A stretch of DNA of 64,000 nt from Thermosipho atlanticus DSM 15807 (lineage in GTDB: Bacteria; Thermotogota; Thermotogae; Thermotogales; Fervidobacteriaceae): NCBI RefSeq assembly GCF_900129985.1, contig NZ_FQXN01000004.1, forward strand, positions 62,001 through 126,000, read 5' to 3'. Under the pieces are notes generated by a model. The model did not search any database. It saw only the letters and a program-made list of their open reading frames with translations, and had not been told where the DNA came from. Shown here one piece after another: positions 46,379 to 55,307 of this stretch. How positions within the stretch are numbered: position 1 is the first letter of the stretch; each line of letters starts with the position of its first letter. A program made the position numbers and the translations under genes.

Positions 46379-49300
46379 ATGAAGAAATTGATTGTTTTTT
46401 ATCTTTTGTTAATTGCTTTTTTAGTTTTTTCGGCGGTATATGTTGAAAATGGAAAAGTTGTGTTTACATTTAAAGAAGCATTGGATGCTAAAGTAGTGTA
46501 TCTAGCAGGTAATTTTAACAATTGGAATCCGACAGAACTTGCAATGAAAAAAGAAGGAAATCTTTGGAAAATAACTTTGGAACTGAAACCAGGAACTTAT
46601 CAATATAAGTATGTTATTGAAGGTACTAATTGGAAAGAAGATCCTGAAGCACCGGGCTATGTAGATGACGGTTTTGGAGGATATAACGGTATTTTCTCTC
46701 TAATTGAAAAAAATGGCGAGTTGGAAGTAGTCGGTGCAGGAAATAAGAAAACGGAGGAAAAAACTTCTGAAATCGAGATAAACACAGCTTTTGATCCAGG
46801 AAAATTTTTTATTGATGAAGAAGGTTTTGTGGTAATTAGATTTTTTGCAAAGGATGCAGAATATGTAACCATTGCTGGGAATTTTAATAATTGGGATATG
46901 GAAGCAAATGAATGTTATGACATAGGTGATGGATGGTGGGAAGCTGTTTTAGAACTTGACGAAGGCGCGTATGAATACAAATTTGTAGTAAATGGTGAAA
47001 AGTGGATTACCGATCCAAATGCTCCAGCTTATGTTGACGATGGTTTTGGAGGAAAAAACGGATATTTTGAAGTTTATAAGGAAAATGGAGAGTTAAAAGT
47101 TGGTATTAAAGATGTGGAAAAAGAAAACGAAAAAAAAGCTTATCCATTGGATGTAGCTATTATTTGGCATAACCATCAACCATTATACAAAATACCGGGT
47201 TCTAATGAATATATGATGCCTTGGGTTAGAGCTCATGGAGTAAATGATTACCCATATATGGCCGATCTTGTTGAAAACTATTTGGAAAACGGTAAAGTAA
47301 CGTTTAATATTGTGCCTAGCTTATTGTTACAACTTCAGGATTATTTAAAAGGTTCGCTAGACGAGTACCAAAGGCTTTCATTAAAGCAAGAAAGTGAACT
47401 TACAAAGGAAGAAAGGCAATTTATTTTAGATCACTTTTTCGATATTAATCCACAATTTGTAAATGGGCATAAAAGATATAAAGAATTAATGGAATTAAAA
47501 ACATCTGGGGCAGAATTTACTGATCAAGACCTATTGGATTTAAAAGTTTGTTGGAATTTGTACTGGATTAACATTGATTATATTAATTCGGATAAAAGGT
47601 TAAAGAGTCTACTCGATAAGGAACACTATACTAGGGATGATTTACTGTATGTGTTAGATTTTCACAAAAAATTACTATCGTCTGTGATTGATAAATACAA
47701 AAAGCTTTGGGATGAGGGAAAAATTGAAATTACTACCACACCATTCTATCATCCTATCCTTCCTATTCTTGTAGATAAAGGTTGGATAGAAGATGCAAAT
47801 GGGCAGATAAAAGAAGGTTTAGAGTATTTCAAACAAATTTTTGGTAAGAGACCTGATGGTATGTGGCCATCAGAACAGGCTGTTTCTCAAGAAGTTGCTA
47901 AACTTTTCGCTGAAAATAATGTTAAGTGGATTGTAACTGATAAGCAGATTTTGCAGAAAAGTGGAATTAATACTGGGGAAATTGAAAATATTTTGAGACC
48001 TTATAAAGTTAAAACTGAGGCAGGAGAAATAGTAGTATTTTTCAGAGATACTGACCTTTCTAACAGAATAAGCTTCAAATATTCTCAAATGAAAGCTGAG
48101 GATGCTGTAAATGATCTTTTAAATACGTTACATGAATATCAGAAATTGAATACATCAGGTGATTTAATTATTACAATAGCTTTGGATGGAGAAAATGCTT
48201 GGGAACATTACCCAAATAATGGTAATGATTTTAGAAAACTTCTTTACAAGAAACTTTCAGAAGATCCTCTAATTAATTTGGTAACTCCAAGTCAATATCT
48301 AAAAGAACATAAGGTAACAAACGAATTAACAACACTTGCAAAAGGTTCGTGGGCTGGAGGTTCTTTGGATACATGGATAGGTGAAAAGGAAGAAAACGAG
48401 GCATGGGATAGACTATCAAAAGCACGTGAAATTCTTTTGAGTAAAGTTGATATTCAAAAAAATAATTTGGCAAGGCATGTTTTATATGCAGCTGAAGGTA
48501 GTGATTGGTTCTGGTGGTATGGAGCAGATCAGGATGCCGGTAACAATGAAGTTTTATTTGATCAGCAATTTAAAAATCTTTTGATAAAAATGTACAAATT
48601 AGCAAGATATAAAGAGATTCCAAGTTATTTATATATACCAAACAAAAAACCTGCACCTCCAACAACGGGGGTAATAAAGAAAATTGAATACATTTTAAAT
48701 GGAAAATTGGACGAAGTTGAAAAAACCACAGCAATATTTGATGATACACTCGATGAAAACATTTTACAAGAAGTTATTGTTGGAAGAGGAAATACAGGAT
48801 TGTATATTGGAGTAAAACTAGATAAAAATGCAAAAGAATATTTAGGAGAAGATATTAAAATCGAAATTTATGCTGATAGTCCAACGGCTAAGAAATTTAA
48901 CGCAAAAACTTATTATTCCAACGAAAAGGTTACGCCACTTGGATTTGCTTTATCTCATAGGTTTGTGATAAATTTGAAAACGTGGCAAAAAAGGCCAAAA
49001 GTAAGTTTTTATAAAGCTTCAGGCACAGATAGATGGATATTAACAACAGCTAAAATTAAAGGGTCTATTGATGAAATAGTAGAATTTGAAATACCATATG
49101 ATGTATTAAATGTAAAATCCGGTCAAGAGTTTAATATTGCGGTTGTTATTTCCAAAGATAGGAAAGATGTAGATTTTGCACCAAATAATGGTCCGATTAA
49201 CGTTATTTTACCAGCGACAATTACTGGAGATGTTGTGAAAGTATTCAAAGATCCAGTTGGTGATGAATATGGTCCAGGAACGTATGTTTATCCAAAAGAT

Positions 49301-49924
49301 CCAGCATTCAAACCTTACAAAGGATTATTTGATATGACTGATGTAGTAGTTCTTGAAAATGAAGAAGCTTACATTTTCCAAATTAAATTTGTTGAGATGA
49401 CAAATCCTTGGGGAGCACCAAAAGGATTTTCTCATCAATTAATTAATATATATTTGGATACCAAGCAGGGAGGAAGGACAGATACATATAACGAAGGAGC
49501 TAGGGTTCAGTTTGATGAAAATCATCCATGGGATTATTTTATTAAAGTAGCAGGTTGGCCGTCTTATGGACAATTTTTTGCAACGAGTGATGGTGATGAA
49601 ATTGCAGATGCTGTAAGGGTCGAAGCAGACACAGGAGAAAAAACAATAAATATAATAGTTTATAAGAAGTACCTTGAAGTGTCAAATGGAATATATGCAT
49701 ATATTCTTGTGGGAAGTCAGGACGGATATGGTCCGGATAATTTTAGACCAGTAACTCCCGAACCTGGGCAATGGACTCTTGGAGGATATCCAACTGATTC
49801 AGATGATATGGCTCCATATGTAGTTGATATTTTAGTACCGGAAGGTTATAATCAAAAAACGATATTATCTTCCTATGTTCCCGGTAGTAAATATGCTACA
49901 ATATTACCTGTGAAGATTAAATAA
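46379..49924 (+). CDS. Secreted GH57 amylopullulanase-type glycosidase
   Basis: An exported 1181-residue starch-active enzyme. Order: signal peptide (1-20); two CBM48/E-set-like domains at about 22-105 and 145-235, each with AGNFNNW followed by YEYKFV or YQYKYV and APAYVDDGFGG-like repeats; GH57 catalytic domain (about 255-720) with WHNHQP near 262, TTPFYHPILP, nucleophile Glu499 in WPSEQ, acid/base Asp603 in LDGENAWEHY and GSWAGGSLDTW; then a beta-rich region and a C-terminal glucodextranase-type domain (about 940-1181, with DPVGDEYGPGTYVYP). The motif set fits amylopullulanases acting on alpha-1,4 and alpha-1,6 bonds. ATG at 46379 follows AAGGAGGGG. Confidence 0.93.
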   Translation: MKKLIVFYLLLIAFLVFSAVYVENGKVVFTFKEALDAKVVYLAGNFNNWNPTELAMKKEGNLWKITLELKPGTYQYKYVIEGTNWKEDPEAPGYVDDGFGGYNGIFSLIEKNGELEVVGAGNKKTEEKTSEIEINTAFDPGKFFIDEEGFVVIRFFAKDAEYVTIAGNFNNWDMEANECYDIGDGWWEAVLELDEGAYEYKFVVNGEKWITDPNAPAYVDDGFGGKNGYFEVYKENGELKVGIKDVEKENEKKAYPLDVAIIWHNHQPLYKIPGSNEYMMPWVRAHGVNDYPYMADLVENYLENGKVTFNIVPSLLLQLQDYLKGSLDEYQRLSLKQESELTKEERQFILDHFFDINPQFVNGHKRYKELMELKTSGAEFTDQDLLDLKVCWNLYWINIDYINSDKRLKSLLDKEHYTRDDLLYVLDFHKKLLSSVIDKYKKLWDEGKIEITTTPFYHPILPILVDKGWIEDANGQIKEGLEYFKQIFGKRPDGMWPSEQAVSQEVAKLFAENNVKWIVTDKQILQKSGINTGEIENILRPYKVKTEAGEIVVFFRDTDLSNRISFKYSQMKAEDAVNDLLNTLHEYQKLNTSGDLIITIALDGENAWEHYPNNGNDFRKLLYKKLSEDPLINLVTPSQYLKEHKVTNELTTLAKGSWAGGSLDTWIGEKEENEAWDRLSKAREILLSKVDIQKNNLARHVLYAAEGSDWFWWYGADQDAGNNEVLFDQQFKNLLIKMYKLARYKEIPSYLYIPNKKPAPPTTGVIKKIEYILNGKLDEVEKTTAIFDDTLDENILQEVIVGRGNTGLYIGVKLDKNAKEYLGEDIKIEIYADSPTAKKFNAKTYYSNEKVTPLGFALSHRFVINLKTWQKRPKVSFYKASGTDRWILTTAKIKGSIDEIVEFEIPYDVLNVKSGQEFNIAVVISKDRKDVDFAPNNGPINVILPATITGDVVKVFKDPVGDEYGPGTYVYPKDPAFKPYKGLFDMTDVVVLENEEAYIFQIKFVEMTNPWGAPKGFSHQLINIYLDTKQGGRTDTYNEGARVQFDENHPWDYFIKVAGWPSYGQFFATSDGDEIADAVRVEADTGEKTINIIVYKKYLEVSNGIYAYILVGSQDGYGPDNFRPVTPEPGQWTLGGYPTDSDDMAPYVVDILVPEGYNQKTILSSYVPGSKYATILPVKIK

Positions 49925-49929
49925 GAATA

Positions 49930-49960
49930 TTTTCCTGGCTCCTTAGGGAGCCAGGTTTTG
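49930..49960 (+). terminator. Intrinsic terminator of the GH57 gene
   Basis: CCTGGCTCC (49934-49942) pairs with GGAGCCAGG (49947-49955), four-base loop, followed by TTTT. Confidence 0.88.
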
Positions 49961-49983
49961 TATAAAAACTTGGAGGGTGCTCT

Positions 49984-50847
49984 ATGCTGTATTTTTTAAT
50001 TTCTTTTGCTATTTCAATAATTTTGGTTCCAATATTTGGAAAATTAGCATTGAAGTACAACTTTGTAGAGAAAAAAGAAAGAGTGATACCGTATCTTGGT
50101 GGGATGGGATTATTTGTTTCTCTAACATTTGTTGTACCATTTGATTTGCTAGTCAAATCTTCTTTAACTATTTTAGCCATTTTGGGGATGTTTGAAGATG
50201 TCAAGGGAACTTTTTTTAAATTCTATTATTTGTTTGTTTTTTTGTCTTCAATTATTATAACCTTTAAATATGTTAGTTCTTTTTACATAATGTTTGGATT
50301 TCTAATTGCTTTTTTTATAATCTCGATTTTTAAAGAAATTGATCATTTTGATGGATTGGGAAGTTCGTTGTCTATATTTTCGGGAGTGGGTTTATATTTT
50401 TTGGTTACAAGTAGCTACGATAAATTGCTTATATTAAGTTTACTTGGTTCTTTATTTGCCTTCACTTTTTATAATTTCCCTCCTGCTAGGATTCAACTAG
50501 GGAAAATTGGTTTGTATTTAATAGGTGGGGTAATTGCTATAGGGGTATTATCTTCATCAAGAGGGGGTATTTCTCACTTAATCCCATCTTTTGTTGTTAT
50601 AACTCCGATATTTTTGGAAGCAATTCCTTACTTAATAAACAAACCGAAATATTCTCTGAGTTTAAGAATAATGCGAATAGTAAAAGAAAAAAAAAGAATG
50701 CTATATTTAATTTGGATAGTGTCAGGGCTTTACTTGTTGATTTCACTTTCCTTATATTTCGGTTTATTTTCATCAGAGTTTGTTTATATGTTCTATATTA
50801 TTTACACAATTTTCTTGTTGCTAATTTCAAAAGAAGTTGTCAAATAG
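49984..50847 (+). CDS. Divergent MraY/WecA-type membrane glycosyltransferase-like protein
   Basis: A 287-residue polytopic protein (about nine helices) of the phospho-sugar transferase superfamily that transfers sugar-phosphate to a polyprenyl carrier. Recognisable blocks: PYLGGMGLF, LGMFEDVKG, EIDHFDGLGSSL and NFPPARIQLGKIG. Two conserved acidic residues are changed: the usual Asp-Asp of the second block is Glu-Asp, and the Asp of the usual MGDxGS block is Lys in LGKIG. It is also shorter than WecA. It may be inactive or have altered chemistry. ATG follows GGAGGG. Its end overlaps the convergent haemolysin III gene by eight bases. Confidence 0.78.
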   Translation: MLYFLISFAISIILVPIFGKLALKYNFVEKKERVIPYLGGMGLFVSLTFVVPFDLLVKSSLTILAILGMFEDVKGTFFKFYYLFVFLSSIIITFKYVSSFYIMFGFLIAFFIISIFKEIDHFDGLGSSLSIFSGVGLYFLVTSSYDKLLILSLLGSLFAFTFYNFPPARIQLGKIGLYLIGGVIAIGVLSSSRGGISHLIPSFVVITPIFLEAIPYLINKPKYSLSLRIMRIVKEKKRMLYLIWIVSGLYLLISLSLYFGLFSSEFVYMFYIIYTIFLLLISKEVVK

Positions 50848-51478
50848 AAAGTATGGCAAAAAAATGTAAGATACTTCCGCCCAGTACAAAAATATGCCAG
50901 ATAGCATGATGATATGGTAATTTTCTCCAGATGTAGAATATTGTTCCCAAAGTGTACAATATGCCTCCCGCAAATAGGAAGATCATTCCTTTACTGTTTA
51001 AATTTTGACTTAAAGGTTTTAATGCAAAGATTATTAGCCATCCCATGGCTATGTATAAAAGTGTAGAGAAAATAACAAACTTTTTTACAAAAAATATTTT
51101 GTAAATTATTCCTAAAATAGCCAAAATCCAAACAACCGAAAAAATAACCCAACCAAGAGTACCCTTTAAAGTGATTAATGAAAAAGGAGTATAAGTGCCT
51201 GCTATTAATAAATAAATACTAGCATGATCGAAAATCTCAAATACATATTTTGTTTTCTTATGAGTAATAGAGTGATACAGCGTAGAAGAGATATATAAAA
51301 TAAAGAGGGTTGTTGAATAAATGATTGTACTTACTAATTTTACAGGATTTCCGTGTGAAAAGATTATTAGTAAAACTATAGCACAAATACTGAGAGCAGC
51401 ACCAAGACCATGTGTTATTGCATTGGCTATTTCTTCAGTTGTTTGAAAGACATCGTTATTGTCAAAATCAATTTTCAT
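50840..51478 (-). CDS. Haemolysin III/PAQR-family membrane protein
   Basis: A 212-residue seven-helix protein of the YqfA/TrhA and adiponectin-receptor (PAQR) superfamily. Metal-site residues are visible: EEIANAITHGLGA, SSTLYHSITH with the Ser and His, FDHASIYLLIAGTYTPF, and the final HHAIWHIFVLGGSILHF. Bacterial members influence membrane lipid or fatty-acid homeostasis; a true haemolysin role is doubtful. ATG follows GGAGGAG. Confidence 0.93.
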   Translation of the reverse strand: MKIDFDNNDVFQTTEEIANAITHGLGAALSICAIVLLIIFSHGNPVKLVSTIIYSTTLFILYISSTLYHSITHKKTKYVFEIFDHASIYLLIAGTYTPFSLITLKGTLGWVIFSVVWILAILGIIYKIFFVKKFVIFSTLLYIAMGWLIIFALKPLSQNLNSKGMIFLFAGGILYTLGTIFYIWRKLPYHHAIWHIFVLGGSILHFFAILSI

Positions 51479-51764
51479 ATATTTCTCCTCCCCAAGTTTT
51501 ATGTAATTATAACATTGAAATTAAAAAGATGATATCAATTATTTTTTTAGATTAGCAAAATGAATATTAAAATATTTGAAAAAGTTAATTATTAGATTTC
51601 GATTATTACCATTTTATGCCATTTTGTTATTTGTTTGAAAAGTTTAAAATTAAAAAAAGCCATTTATTTGTAAATCAATTTTTTAAAGTGTAATTTTTAA
51701 TACAACTATTTTTAAAGAAAAAAGTGTACAATTATATTGACAATGTTAAGTGAGGTGGCAATTG
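51479..51764. other. 286-base AT-rich non-coding stretch
   Basis: Very AT-rich spacer between divergent transcription units. It contains only short frames and A/T tracts. TACAAT at 51727-51732 could be a -10 for the following small ORF, but no matching -35 is seen. No hairpin terminator or structured RNA is evident. Confidence 0.5.
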
Positions 51765-51908
51765 ATGACGAAGAAGGTTAAAATTCTTTCTCAAATAGAA
51801 CTAATAAAGTTATCTTCATCGGGAAATAAAGAGGCAAAGAAAGAACTTGAGAAAAGGTTGAAGGATATGGTGAATAGTGATGACAAATCAAAAAAAGGTA
51901 ATTCTTAA
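51765..51908 (+). CDS. Small 47-residue helical protein of unknown function
   Basis: ATG at 51765 follows GAGGTGG at normal spacing. The product starts MTKKVKILSQIELIKLSSSG and continues with a charged helix (NKEAKKELEKRLKDMV) and a polar tail. No family is recognised. It overlaps the start of the ABC-type ATPase gene by 29 bases, so the two are probably translated together. Confidence 0.65.
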   Translation: MTKKVKILSQIELIKLSSSGNKEAKKELEKRLKDMVNSDDKSKKGNS

Positions 51909-52599
51909 AGTTGACGATTTCACAGGGTTTGTAAACAAAGTAAAGTTGTTTGAAAATATAACTTTTAGTTTGGAAGAAAGAAATATATTAGTACTTTATG
52001 GCCCGCGTGGTTCAGGAAAGTCTGCTTTACTCCGTTCTTTTGCTAGACTGAATGAGGAAATTTTTGACGAAGTTAAATACGATGGAGAAGTTTTTTTGGA
52101 GGGTGAAAATCTTTTCGATTATGATATTAAGCAAATAAGGAATTTTGTGTTTTATAGTGATACTAATTTTTTTGAGGCATTGGATTATTTAACTTTTGGT
52201 GAACTCATTGAACTTGCCATTGGAAAAGAATTCCTTCCGTTTGAAGAATATTCTTCTTTGCTTGATGATTTTGGGCTTTTAAAAGCACTAGTTAAGGGTT
52301 ATAAAACCAAATTATCTGACCTGTATGTCCTTGAGAAGATTTCTATTCTTTTATTTCTTTCCTATCTTAAAGATTCAAAATTAGTAATATTTGATTGTAT
52401 TTTAGACCACTTAGATGATGAACATCTGAAAGAACTTTCCTTTATTTTGAAAAAAAGAATCCTTTCGGCAGATAAGGCTTTAATACTTGCCACAAGGTTT
52501 TTTAAACGTTTCCTTCCTATTGCAGATTTGTTTATTTTCATGAAAAATGGTAAAATTGAATTTGAGGGAAAGCCGAAAGATTTTACTATTGCGAGGTGA
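51880..52599 (+). CDS. ABC-type ATPase domain protein with degenerate active site
   Basis: A 239-residue protein with the fold order of PstB-like ABC ATPases. Walker A is intact (GPRGSGKS, 41-48) and the following LLRSFARLNE and GEVFLEGENLF match phosphate-type ABC proteins. But the signature is LSDLY at 145-149 instead of LSGGQ, Walker B ends VIFDC with Cys173 in place of the catalytic Glu, and the switch His is replaced by Arg206 (LATR). It likely binds nucleotide but hydrolyses it poorly. No permease gene is adjacent; PfkB follows four bases after the stop. ATG at 51880 (or GTG at 51877). Confidence 0.82.
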   Translation: MTNQKKVILKVDDFTGFVNKVKLFENITFSLEERNILVLYGPRGSGKSALLRSFARLNEEIFDEVKYDGEVFLEGENLFDYDIKQIRNFVFYSDTNFFEALDYLTFGELIELAIGKEFLPFEEYSSLLDDFGLLKALVKGYKTKLSDLYVLEKISILLFLSYLKDSKLVIFDCILDHLDDEHLKELSFILKKRILSADKALILATRFFKRFLPIADLFIFMKNGKIEFEGKPKDFTIAR

Positions 52600-52603
52600 T
52601 ATT

Positions 52604-53557
52604 TTGCCTGTTTTAGCTGTTTGTATGAATCCTGCATTAGACAGGGAGTTTTATGTTAACGATTTCACAATAGATAAATTGCATAGATTAACGACAAAAA
52701 ATTCTCGTATGACTCCAGGAGGTAAGGGTATAAATGTTGCAGTTGATCTAGCTGCATTTGGAATAAAGAGTATTGTAACTGGTTTTATTGGAGGATATCT
52801 TGGTGAAGTGTTACTTTCGGAGCTTAGAAACACAAGTGAACTTATTACAACAAATTTTGTTCATATAGAGGAAGAAATAAGGGAAAATATTGCTATTATT
52901 GACGAAAAAAATCATACTTTAACTGAGATTAATTCTTCTGGTCCAAGTGTTCCTTTGGAAGATTTTCAGCATTTTCTAAGAAGATTCAATCTTATTTCTC
53001 CAAATGTTTCTATGATAGTTATTTCCGGTAGCTTGCCGTTGGGCATTCCAAATAGTATATATGGTGAGTTGACAAAAGTTGCTAAGAAATATAACAAACC
53101 TATATTTTGGGAAGCAAGGGATGAAATTATCACAGAATCTTTGAAAGTATCTGCGCCTTTAGTACTTAAGCCAGATTTTAGACGTGAGAAAAAATTGTTT
53201 GGTAGAACTTTAGAAAGTGAAAAAGATTATATAGATGCGGGAAAGGAAGTAATTAGGTTTGGTGTAAAAATGGCTGTTTTGTCTTACAAAATAGATTATG
53301 ACATTATTGTCACAGAAGATGGTGTTTGGTTTTTAAGACCTTTGATAGAAATTGAACATTCTCACTTACTTGGAACAGGTGATACTTATATGGCTGCTAT
53401 GATATATAAGTATTTTGAAACAAATGATCTTATTGAAATTGCAAAATATGGATATGCCGCTGCTCTTGCGAAAACATGGTATAAAACAAAAGTTCCGCCT
53501 AAATTGGATGATGTTAAAAAAGCTCTGGAAAAATTCAAGATTGAGAGGGTGGAATGA
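52604..53557 (+). CDS. PfkB-family sugar phosphate kinase (1-phosphofructokinase-like)
   Basis: A 317-residue ribokinase-fold kinase of the hexose-phosphate branch. It begins with AVCMNPALDREF, typical of 1-phosphofructokinase and tagatose-6-phosphate kinase, has the MTPGGKGINVAVDLAAFG sugar-binding block, and the C-terminal GTGDTYMAAM block with the catalytic Asp. The exact substrate cannot be set from sequence. TTG at 52604 is chosen because GCGAGGTG lies upstream and the N-terminus then matches the family; an upstream frame inside the ATPase gene is open but unlikely. The CBS gene overlaps by four bases. Confidence 0.9.
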   Translation: MPVLAVCMNPALDREFYVNDFTIDKLHRLTTKNSRMTPGGKGINVAVDLAAFGIKSIVTGFIGGYLGEVLLSELRNTSELITTNFVHIEEEIRENIAIIDEKNHTLTEINSSGPSVPLEDFQHFLRRFNLISPNVSMIVISGSLPLGIPNSIYGELTKVAKKYNKPIFWEARDEIITESLKVSAPLVLKPDFRREKKLFGRTLESEKDYIDAGKEVIRFGVKMAVLSYKIDYDIIVTEDGVWFLRPLIEIEHSHLLGTGDTYMAAMIYKYFETNDLIEIAKYGYAAALAKTWYKTKVPPKLDDVKKALEKFKIERVE

Positions 53558-54012
53558 TGAAAGTAAAAGATTTCTATATAAGGGATATAACAGCAATTTT
53601 AGAGGATGAAACTGTTTCAAGAGTTTTGAAGATTTTATCAAGACAAAAAGTAACAGGTGTCCCTGTAGTGAATGAGGATTACAAAGTTGTTGGATTTATA
53701 AGTGAAAATGATATCATTAGAGCAGCTCTTCCAAGTTATTTTTCGTTATTACAATCTGCATCTTTTATACCTGATTTAAATCAGTTTGTTAGAAATTTAA
53801 AAAAAATTTCAAATAAGCCTGTTAGTGGAATAATGACGAAACCAGCGATAGTTATAAAAGAATCTACTCCTCTTTTACACGCTGCTGATTTGATGATTAG
53901 GCATAGTTTAAAAATTTTACCTGTTGTCGATGACGAAGAAAGACTTATAGGTGTTATTACTAGAATGAAGATACTAGATGCAGTGAGTAGAGAGGAGAAT
54001 ACAAATAGATGA
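53554..54012 (+). CDS. CBS-domain-pair protein
   Basis: A 152-residue protein made almost entirely of two CBS motifs, at about 1-60 (ATLEDETVSRVLKIL-type helix, VTGVPVVNEDYKVVGFISENDI) and 90-148 (MTKPAIVIKESTPLLHAADLM, LPVVDDEERLIGVITRMKIL, each shown in part). Such pairs bind adenine nucleotides and regulate partners. Between PfkB and mtaB it may sense energy state. ATG at 53554 or 53557; overlaps neighbours on both sides by four bases. Confidence 0.9.
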   Translation: MMKVKDFYIRDITAILEDETVSRVLKILSRQKVTGVPVVNEDYKVVGFISENDIIRAALPSYFSLLQSASFIPDLNQFVRNLKKISNKPVSGIMTKPAIVIKESTPLLHAADLMIRHSLKILPVVDDEERLIGVITRMKILDAVSREENTNR

Positions 54013-55307
54013 GAATAAGTTTAATTACATATGGTTGTAAATTAAACCAATATGAAACCGAGCTTATGGCAGAAAAGCTCGAAAACTTTGGTTTTATAGT
54101 TGTTAATGGAGAAGTCGAATCGGATATTTTTATTTTAAATACATGTGCAGTAACTGCTGAAGCTACAAGGAAAATAAGACAAGAGATTAGAAGATTAAGA
54201 AAGAAATATCCTGAATCTAAAATTATTGCTGCAGGATGTTATTCGCAAATAGGTCTTGAAGACTTAAAAAAAGAAGGCGTAGATTTAATTGTAGGAAATA
54301 AGGAGAAAAAGGATATTCATAAAATAATAAATAAGACAGGTATTTTTTTAGACAAAAAATATTGGAAAAATGATGAAATCGATGGTGAAATAATTACATC
54401 TTCACTTGCTGAAAGAACCAGGGCTTACGTAAAAGTAGAGGATGGCTGTGATAATGTTTGTACTTATTGCGCTATCAGATTAGCTCGGGGGATGAAGATA
54501 AGGAGCAAGCCAATAGATATAGTTGTAAATGAAGTAAGTCTTTTGGTAAAAAAGAATTATCATGAGATAGTTATAACTGGTCTTAATCTTGGAAAGTATG
54601 GCTTTGAGAAAGGATATAATTTGATTAAACTCTTAAGAAATTTGGTTAAAATCAAAGGAGATTTTAGAATTCGTTTGAGTTCCATCAATCCTGAAGATAT
54701 AGATGAAGAATTGATTGAATTTATTGCAAATGAAGATAAAATATGTAACCATCTACATATACCACTTCAAAGTGGAAGCGATGAAATTTTAAAGCGAATG
54801 AGAAGAAATTATACCCAAAAGGAATATTTGAAAGTTATAGAGATTTTGAGAAGATATGATCCCAATTTTTCTGTTACAACTGATATTATTGTCGGTTTTC
54901 CTGGTGAAACGGAAAAGGATTTTGAAAACACTTTGATGGTTGTAAAAGAGGCGTTGTTTTCAAAAGTTCATGGATTTAGATATTCGGATAGAGAAGGTAC
55001 TTTAGCTTCAAGATTTAATAAAAAGATCCCTGGAAATATAAAAAGAGAAAGAATATCTATTCTTGAAAAAGAAAGTAAAAAAACAGCAAATATATATAGA
55101 AGAGGACTTTTGAATAAAAAAGTTACAGTATTAGTGGAAAACGTAAAACGAGAAATATATAGTGGATATGATGAATATTATGTTGTACATGAGATGGCAT
55201 ACGGAGAATTGGGAGAATTCAATGAGGTTGTAATTGAAGCTGTGACTGATGAGGGAGTGATTTCTACAAATGCAACAAGGAAAGTTTCAGGAGGATTTGT
55301 TAGATAG
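54009..55307 (+). CDS. mtaB: tRNA t6A methylthiotransferase
   Basis: Radical SAM enzyme adding a methylthio group to N6-threonylcarbamoyladenosine 37. The 432-residue protein has the N-terminal cluster cysteines C10, C46 and C77 (YGCKLNQYE, NTCAVT, AGCYSQ), the radical SAM motif C147-x3-C151-x2-C154 and a C-terminal TRAM domain. GCKLNQYE at the start is typical of MtaB rather than MiaB. It starts within the CBS gene stop. Confidence 0.92.
   Translation: MRISLITYGCKLNQYETELMAEKLENFGFIVVNGEVESDIFILNTCAVTAEATRKIRQEIRRLRKKYPESKIIAAGCYSQIGLEDLKKEGVDLIVGNKEKKDIHKIINKTGIFLDKKYWKNDEIDGEIITSSLAERTRAYVKVEDGCDNVCTYCAIRLARGMKIRSKPIDIVVNEVSLLVKKNYHEIVITGLNLGKYGFEKGYNLIKLLRNLVKIKGDFRIRLSSINPEDIDEELIEFIANEDKICNHLHIPLQSGSDEILKRMRRNYTQKEYLKVIEILRRYDPNFSVTTDIIVGFPGETEKDFENTLMVVKEALFSKVHGFRYSDREGTLASRFNKKIPGNIKRERISILEKESKKTANIYRRGLLNKKVTVLVENVKREIYSGYDEYYVVHEMAYGELGEFNEVVIEAVTDEGVISTNATRKVSGGFVR

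Noticed and set aside
51737-51742. TTGACA before the 47-residue ORF
   Set aside because: A -10 at normal spacing would fall on the ribosome-binding site and start codon.
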